Assembly (NCBI GenBank): GCA_002347405.1
Contig: DDXB01000068.1
Coordinates: 57,542-66,896, forward strand
Length of the DNA: 9,355 bases
Source: Rhodocyclaceae bacterium UBA2271
GTDB lineage: Bacteria; Pseudomonadota; Gammaproteobacteria; Burkholderiales; Rhodocyclaceae
Reading direction: 5' to 3'
Below, one piece after another: positions 5,174-9,355 of the stretch. Under the pieces are notes generated by a model that saw nothing but the letters and a program-made list of their open reading frames with translations, did no database searches and was not told where the DNA came from. Position numbers and translations under genes: made by a program. The stretch's first letter is position 1. Each line of letters starts with the position of its first letter.

Positions 5174-7401
5174 TATTCCGCGAGCCGGAAATCGATCTTG
5201 TTCTGCTCGAGGTCGACGCGCACCAGTTGCACGCTGACGCGGTCGGACAGGCGGTAGCGCTTGCCGCTACGTTCGCCGACCATGGCATGCGCCTTGTCGT
5301 CGAAGTGGAAGTAATCGCGGCCCAGGTCGGAGACGTGCACCAGACCTTCGACGAACACCTGATCGAGCGCGACGAAAATGCCGAAGGGCACCACCGATGA
5401 AATGCTGCCGGTGAAGGTCTCGCCGATGCGATCCTGCATGTACCAGCACTTGAGCCAGGCCTCGACATCGCGCGTCGCCTCGTCGGCGCGGCGTTCGGTC
5501 GCCGAGCAGGCCAGGCCGACCTGTTCCCAGTTCAGCGTGTCATAACGCCGTCCCGCCAGCGCCGACTTTATGGCGCGGTGGATCAGCAGGTCGGGGTAGC
5601 GCCGGATCGGCGAGGTGAAGTGCGTGTAGCTTTCATAGGCCAGGCCGAAATGCCCGACGTTGTCCGGGCTGTAGATCGCCTGGCGCAGCGAGCGCAGCAT
5701 CACCATCTGCAGCAACTGCTTGTCCGGCCGGTCCTTGATCTTGTCGATCAGCTGGGCATAGTCCTTGGCGTGGGGTTCGTCGCCACCGCCGAGTTGCTGG
5801 CCGAAGGTGGCGAGGAAGTCGCGCAGCTTGGTCAGCCGCTCCGCCGTCGGTCCTTCGTGGACGCGATAGAGCGCCGGATGTTCGCGTTCCTTGAGAAAAT
5901 CCGAGGCGCAGACGTTGGCGGCCAGCATGCACTCTTCGATGATGCGATGCGCGTCGTTGCGTTCGTAGGGTTCGATGCTGGAAATCTTGCCCTGGTCGTC
6001 GAACACCATGCGTGTTTCGACGGTCTCGAAATCGATGGCGCCACGCTTTTCCCGCGCCTTGGCGAGCACGCGGTAGAGCGCGTCGAGGTTTTCCAGATAC
6101 GGCAGCAAGCCGCCGATCTTTTGCAGCGCTGCCGCGTCCTTGTCGTAAAGCGCCGCGGCGACTTCGGTGTAGGTCAGCCGCGCATGCGACCATATGACCG
6201 CCGGATAGAAGCGAAACTGCTTGATCGCGCCGGTCGCGGCAATGTCCATGTCGCAGACCATACACAGGCGCTCGATCTGCGGGTTCAGCGAACACAGTCC
6301 GTTCGAGAGCTTTTCCGGCAGCATCGGAATCACGCGGCGCGGGAAATACACCGAGTTGCCACGCAGCCGCCCCTCGGTGTCGAGTGCGCTGCCATCCGTC
6401 ACGTAATGCGAGACATCGGCAATCGCCACCACCAGCCGGTAACCCTTGCCTTGCCGCTCGCAGAACACGGCGTCGTCGAAGTCCTTGGCCGTTTCGCTGT
6501 CGATGGTGACAAGCGGCAGTTCGGTCAGGTTCTCGCGGCCCTTCCAGTCCGTCTTGCGTACGACATCGGGCAGTTTCTTCGTTTCCGCTTGGGCCTCTTT
6601 CGAGAAGTCGAAAGGCAGCTCATGCTTGCGCAGCGCGATCTCGATTTCCAGGCCGGGATCGGCGTAGGTGCCGAGGATCTCGATGACCCGCCCGATCGGT
6701 TGCGATTGCTTCGACGGCTGCTCGATGATCTCGATCATCACCACCTGGCCGGCTTTTGCGCGCAAGGCTTTCCGATCGCCCTTTTCCGGCGGGGCGATCA
6801 GGATGTCCTGGCTGATGCGCTTGTTTTCGGCGACGACGTAATAGACGCCGTGTTCCTCGAAGACACGACCGACGACCTGCCGGTTGGCGCGTTCGGTGAC
6901 CTCGACGATCTTGCCCTCGGGCCGCCCCTTGCGATCCATGCCCGCCACACGGGCAATCGCATGGTCGCCGTGCAGCACCTTGGCCATTTCCTTTTCGGAC
7001 AGGAACAGGTCGGCACCCCCATGTTCACCTGGCTCGCGCACGAGGAAGCCGAAGCCGTCCGGATGCCCCTGCACCCGGCCGCGCACCAGGTCGGCCTTGT
7101 CGGGAATCAGCCAGTCGTTGCGCCGGTTCTGCAGCAACTGGGCCTCGCGCGCCATCGCGCCGAGGCGACGGCTGAACGGCTCGTGCTCGAAATCGGCAAT
7201 GTCGAGCAATTGGCACAGGCGTTCGAATGCAACCGGCACGCCCTGCTCGGCCAGAACCTGCAGGATGTATTCACGGCTTGGCAGCGGATGGTCGTAATTC
7301 GCGCGCTCGCGCTCGATCATCGGATCGGCGGCGCGGATCTTCGAGAGCTTGCGGCCCTTGGGTGATGCCTTGGTATTGTTTGACAATCGTTCGGTTTCCA
7401 T
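5173..7401 (-). CDS. rnr: Ribonuclease R
   Basis: RNase R is a processive 3'-5' exoribonuclease that degrades structured RNA, including rRNA and mRNA fragments. The product has 742 residues. In order: a basic N-terminal stretch (1-27), a winged-helix segment (about 40-100, starting HPLPSREYIL), cold-shock domains (about 105-250, with GHPDGFGFL), the RNB catalytic domain (about 295-640) and an S1 domain (about 660-740, with VVPFGIFV and GLVHVSDL). The RNB metal-binding aspartates are present in DSETAKDFDD as Asp301, Asp307, Asp309 and Asp310. HFTSPIRRYPDL is also present. The protein stops right after the S1 domain and lacks the lysine-rich tail of E. coli RNase R (813 residues). ATG 7401 is preferred because homologues begin before the DP-x-x-ERE segment; Met28 is an alternative. 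The start region overlaps the divergent tRNA promoter. Confidence 0.96.
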   Translation of the reverse strand: METERLSNNTKASPKGRKLSKIRAADPMIERERANYDHPLPSREYILQVLAEQGVPVAFERLCQLLDIADFEHEPFSRRLGAMAREAQLLQNRRNDWLIPDKADLVRGRVQGHPDGFGFLVREPGEHGGADLFLSEKEMAKVLHGDHAIARVAGMDRKGRPEGKIVEVTERANRQVVGRVFEEHGVYYVVAENKRISQDILIAPPEKGDRKALRAKAGQVVMIEIIEQPSKQSQPIGRVIEILGTYADPGLEIEIALRKHELPFDFSKEAQAETKKLPDVVRKTDWKGRENLTELPLVTIDSETAKDFDDAVFCERQGKGYRLVVAIADVSHYVTDGSALDTEGRLRGNSVYFPRRVIPMLPEKLSNGLCSLNPQIERLCMVCDMDIAATGAIKQFRFYPAVIWSHARLTYTEVAAALYDKDAAALQKIGGLLPYLENLDALYRVLAKAREKRGAIDFETVETRMVFDDQGKISSIEPYERNDAHRIIEECMLAANVCASDFLKEREHPALYRVHEGPTAERLTKLRDFLATFGQQLGGGDEPHAKDYAQLIDKIKDRPDKQLLQMVMLRSLRQAIYSPDNVGHFGLAYESYTHFTSPIRRYPDLLIHRAIKSALAGRRYDTLNWEQVGLACSATERRADEATRDVEAWLKCWYMQDRIGETFTGSISSVVPFGIFVALDQVFVEGLVHVSDLGRDYFHFDDKAHAMVGERSGKRYRLSDRVSVQLVRVDLEQNKIDFRLAE

Positions 7402-7407
7402 TAAAAT
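7380..7407 (+). promoter_or_regulatory. Sigma-70 promoter for tRNA-Leu
   Basis: A perfect TTGACA (7380-7385) and TAAAAT (7402-7407) are separated by 16 bases. Initiation near 7414 would leave about 11 bases before the tRNA. The GC-rich stretch after the -10 (GCGCGCC) resembles the discriminator of stable-RNA promoters under stringent control. The promoter covers the rnr start codon at 7401-7399 on the other strand. Confidence 0.8.
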
Positions 7408-7424
7408 GCGCGCCTCTTACGCCT

Positions 7425-7509
<85 letters not shown>

Positions 7510-7541
7510 CCCTTGTGAAGCAGTAATGACGCGGGTTGGTT

Positions 7542-7601
7542 TTGGCATGTCCGTACCCGGTTTATAGCCATTTTGCGTACGGATGGGAAGTGACATGCCA
7601 A
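7542..7601. repeat. Long interrupted dyad downstream of tRNA-Leu
   Basis: TTGGCATGTC (7542-7551) is the exact inverse of GACATGCCAA (7592-7601). Nested inside, CCGTAC (7551-7556) is the inverse of GTACGG (7577-7582). The two stems are offset by about 9 bases on the right side, giving a bulged stem with a 20-base loop. No T-run follows, so it is not a typical terminator. It could be a processing structure, a protein-binding site or part of a mobile repeat. The rest of 7510-7796 shows no gene. Confidence 0.6.
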
Positions 7602-7725
7602 GACAGTAGATTCTACCCCTCTCATCTGCCGGTTTCCGGCCCTTCCGTCGAACCAGAGTTCGCGGAGCTTGTCGTGGCATACAATGGCCTTTGCCCCCCG
7701 ATAGAATTTGTCTGCAATAGTCGGC

Positions 7726-7751
7726 GTGACCGAATGAAATCTCCGTGGGGC
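7726..7751. repeat. Short repeat, copy 2 (matches 22-47)
   Basis: This 26-base segment matches 22-47 at 22 positions. It lies 45 bases before the dienelactone hydrolase start in non-coding DNA. The second copy sits where the pgeF frame departs from its family, which makes a dispersed repeat plausible. Confidence 0.5.
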
Positions 7752-7796
7752 TGGTGCCGGCGATAACTGCCGCAATCATCGAGAAGGAGGCATGAC

Positions 7797-8462
7797 ATGG
7801 GTGAAATGATCGATTTTGCTCGTCCCGACGGCAGTCGGTGCACGGGTTATCTGGCGCCGGCCGGAGCCGGCAAGCCTGCCGTCATCATCATTCAGGAATG
7901 GTGGGGGCTCAATCCCCAGATTTGCGGCGTGGCTGACCGGTTTGCCGAAGCCGGGTTCACTGCCCTGGCGCCCGACCTCTATCATGGCCGGGTGACCCAG
8001 GACCCCGATGAGGCCAGCCACCTGATGAACGGCCTCGATTTTCCCGGCGCGACGCATCAGGACCTGCGCGGTGCGGTATTGCACTTGCGCCAGCAGGCCG
8101 GCAAGGTCGGTGTGATGGGATTCTGCATGGGTGGTGCGCTGACCATTGCGGCTGCCGTGCACATTCCCGAAGTCACCTCGGCTGTTTGCTTGTACGGCAT
8201 TCCCCCGCAGGATTTTGCCGATCCGGCGCAGATCCGCATCCCGTTCATGGGCCATTTCGCCAATCTGGATGACTGGTGCACCCCGCAGGCAGTCGATCAG
8301 CTCGAACAGGCCATGCGCGCGGCCGGGCAGAAACCCGAGATACATCGTTACGCCGCCGCGCACGCCTTCTGCAACGAGCAACGGCCGGAGGTTTATGATC
8401 CGACTTGCGCCAAGCAGGCCATGCAGAGAACGCTCGATTTCTTCGGCCGCACGCTAGCCTGA
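7797..8462 (+). CDS. Dienelactone hydrolase family protein
   Basis: This is a cytoplasmic alpha/beta hydrolase of 221 residues. The family includes carboxymethylenebutenolidase, which opens dienelactone in chlorocatechol breakdown, but many members act on other or unknown esters. The Cys-His-Asp triad is visible: Cys110 in GFCMGG, Asp158 or Asp159 in NLDDWC, and His189 in AAHAFCNE. Glu34 in IIQEWWG matches the conserved glutamate near the nucleophile. APDLYHGR (58-65) is also typical. GAAGGAGG ends at 7790, 6 bases before ATG 7797, an ideal ribosome-binding site that decides this start over the out-of-frame ATG at 7792. No catechol-pathway genes are nearby, so a role in aromatic degradation is not supported. 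It appears to be transcribed alone, followed by repeat copy B. Confidence 0.92.
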   Translation: MGEMIDFARPDGSRCTGYLAPAGAGKPAVIIIQEWWGLNPQICGVADRFAEAGFTALAPDLYHGRVTQDPDEASHLMNGLDFPGATHQDLRGAVLHLRQQAGKVGVMGFCMGGALTIAAAVHIPEVTSAVCLYGIPPQDFADPAQIRIPFMGHFANLDDWCTPQAVDQLEQAMRAAGQKPEIHRYAAAHAFCNEQRPEVYDPTCAKQAMQRTLDFFGRTLA

Positions 8463-8478
8463 ATGAACCCGGAAAAAG

Positions 8479-8616
8479 CAGTTCACCACGGAGGACACGG
8501 TGATCACGGAGAAAAAACCAGGCGTTACGCAATAAGGGCATGTCGCCGTTGAGTGCGCCTGAATTTTGTGTGCTTGCGCCGTTTCTCCGTGTCCGCTGTG
8601 CTCTCTGTGGTGCGAA
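8479..8616. repeat. 138-base repeat with imperfect inverted ends, copy B (MITE-like)
   Basis: This copy is in the same orientation as 4588-4726 and begins 17 bases after the hydrolase stop. Both ends are identical to copy A, with all differences internal. The matching ends could form one long imperfect hairpin in RNA, so the element might also act as a 3' structure for the hydrolase transcript. Confidence 0.85.
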
Positions 8617-8662
8617 CTTGGGTTGAATCAACGATACTTGGCCGTCACCACACAGGAAAACA

Positions 8663-9001
8663 ATGAGGATCCGAAATCAATCGCAAAATCCCGGCATGCT
8701 GGAAAAGGTGCTGACCGTGGTGGTCGGCACCGTGGTGCTGGTGGCCGCCTTCATGTTTTCCCTGGTGATCCTCGCCGTTGCGGTTGTCCTGGGATTGATG
8801 ATCTGGGGCTATTTCTGGTGGAAAACCCGGGAAATCCGCCAGATCATGCGCGAACAACGCGAACGGCAACAATCCCAACCGCGCCAACAACCAGCGCCGG
8901 GCGGCCATGTGATCGAAGGCGAGGCGATTGTCGTCGAAGAAATTCACGAGCAGACGCAAGCCACCAACCCGCAGAATCGGTCCAACCCGCCAGAAAAATA
9001 A
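8663..9001 (+). CDS. Small membrane protein of unknown function
   Basis: The product has 112 residues. A long hydrophobic stretch (about residues 15-53, VLTVVVGTVVLVAAFMFSLV and onward to GYFWW) could be one long or two closely spaced membrane helices. A strongly basic segment follows (KTREIRQIMREQRERQQ, about 54-70), then a Q/P-rich linker and an acidic tail (HVIEGEAIVVEEIHE, about 82-96). By the positive-inside rule the tail is probably cytoplasmic. AGGA lies 6 bases before ATG 8663, supporting this start; Met12 is an alternative with no visible ribosome-binding site. The hydrophobic segment, basic hinge and acidic tail look like a genuine protein. I do not recognise a named family. Repeat copy B lies directly upstream. 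Confidence 0.75.
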   Translation: MRIRNQSQNPGMLEKVLTVVVGTVVLVAAFMFSLVILAVAVVLGLMIWGYFWWKTREIRQIMREQRERQQSQPRQQPAPGGHVIEGEAIVVEEIHEQTQATNPQNRSNPPEK

Positions 9002-9044
9002 CACGGTGAGCAACCGTACCTCCGCTGGGAAGCACTACCCAGCC

Positions 9045-9149
9045 TTGCCGCCGGGCCGCCCTTCTCCCGCAAGCGGGTGAAGGGCCTTCTGATGGCACCC
9101 CCTCTCCCCCGGCCCCTCTCCCGCAAGGGGCGAGGGGAGAAAGACAACC
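9045..9149 (-). repeat. Palindromic intergenic repeat, copy 2 (inverted relative to 2784-2884)
   Basis: The reverse complement aligns along its length with 2784-2884. It contains two palindromes: CTTCTCCCGC-AA-GCGGGTGAAG (9061-9082, one mismatch) and a second around CTCTCCCGCAAGGGGCGAGG (9116-9135). It lies 44 bases after the small membrane protein stop. Similar double-palindrome repeats are common between genes of GC-rich proteobacteria. Confidence 0.7.
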
Positions 9150-9170
9150 CCGGCAGTCGCGCCGCCGGGC

Positions 9171-9251
9171 CAATCCCTCTCTCCCGACCTCTCTCCCAGA
9201 GGGAGAGAGGAGGCAGATAGCTTCCCTCTCCCGCTTGCGGGAGAGGGATTG
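9171..9251. repeat. Strong double palindrome
   Basis: CCTCTCTCCC (9188-9197) pairs perfectly with GGGAGAGAGG (9201-9210) across a three-base loop. The 12 bases from 9223 pair with the 12 ending at 9248 across TT. In addition, CAATCCCTC (9171-9179) can pair with GAGGGATTG (9243-9251), enclosing the rest. The unit resembles 9045-9149 in layout. No coding sequence is seen. Confidence 0.65.
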
Positions 9252-9314
9252 AGGGATAGGGTTGCCAAGCAAACGCGGCACGCGCCGCCAGGCACCAGGC
9301 CGCAGGCCGCAGGA

Positions 9315-9342
9315 CAGTCGAAGACTGGTCTCGCGCAGCGAG
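9315..9342. repeat. Two three-base-loop hairpins at the right edge
   Basis: CAGTC-GAA-GACTG (9315-9327) and CTCGC-GCA-GCGAG (9330-9342) are perfect 5-pair stems with three-base loops, spaced by two bases. They resemble the chain at 2477-2650 in geometry but not in sequence. The series may continue beyond the window. Confidence 0.5.
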
Positions 9343-9355
9343 TTGCGGCTTTGCC

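Noticed and set aside
5578..7365. A 595-codon plus-strand open frame opposite rnr
   Set aside because: It is antisense to a full RNase R with all catalytic motifs. Its translation shows no recognisable domain and reads like the complement of a GC-rich gene.
7797..8462. Assignment of the hydrolase to a chlorocatechol degradation pathway
   Set aside because: The triad fits the broad family, but no other pathway genes are near, so only the family name is supported.
9035..9295. Minus-strand frames reading PSPLAGEGPGERG-like peptides
   Set aside because: Such peptides arise from CTCTCCC/GGGAGAG palindromic repeats, which are common in GC-rich proteobacteria, and do not indicate a gene.

Overview
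This GC-rich window looks like ordinary chromosome of a betaproteobacterium, probably Rhodocyclales-like. I infer this from gene content, gene order and the protein sequences; no marker proves it. Most genes are conserved housekeeping genes for RNA modification and decay or for the cell envelope. I see no phage, plasmid, CRISPR, toxin-antitoxin or defence genes. The unusual content is in the intergenic DNA, which holds several repeat families and hairpin clusters, and in a few gene junctions.

Layout from left to right: a pgeF reading frame on the minus strand runs off the left edge and seems to lose its conserved C-terminus near position 85. It overlaps the end of rluD. rluD and bamD are divergent and their start codons touch or overlap, so each promoter must lie inside the other gene. 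bamD faces rlmB across about 450 bases that hold a chain of three-base-loop hairpins, a terminator-like stem and a palindromic repeat. The same palindromic repeat returns in inverted orientation near the right end.

The minus-strand block from 7401 down to 2902 reads rnr, a HEAT-repeat gene, a 139-base repeat with inverted ends, a yeaD-type mutarotase gene and rlmB. In E. coli rnr and rlmB are neighbours, so this looks like that locus split by extra genes and a repeat. The yeaD-rlmB junction carries an 11-base tandem duplication of the rlmB start.

Divergent from rnr is a tRNA-Leu(CAG) gene with a strong sigma-70 promoter that overlaps the rnr start. After a 290-base spacer with a long dyad come a dienelactone hydrolase family gene, the second copy of the 139-base repeat, and a small membrane protein of unknown function. 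The last 350 bases contain only palindromic repeats.

Functionally, RluD and RlmB modify 23S rRNA, RNase R degrades structured RNA, BamD assembles outer-membrane proteins and PgeF edits peptidoglycan precursors. I found no convincing new multi-gene system. The best leads are the inverted-end repeat, the hairpin chains, the rlmB start duplication and the break in pgeF.
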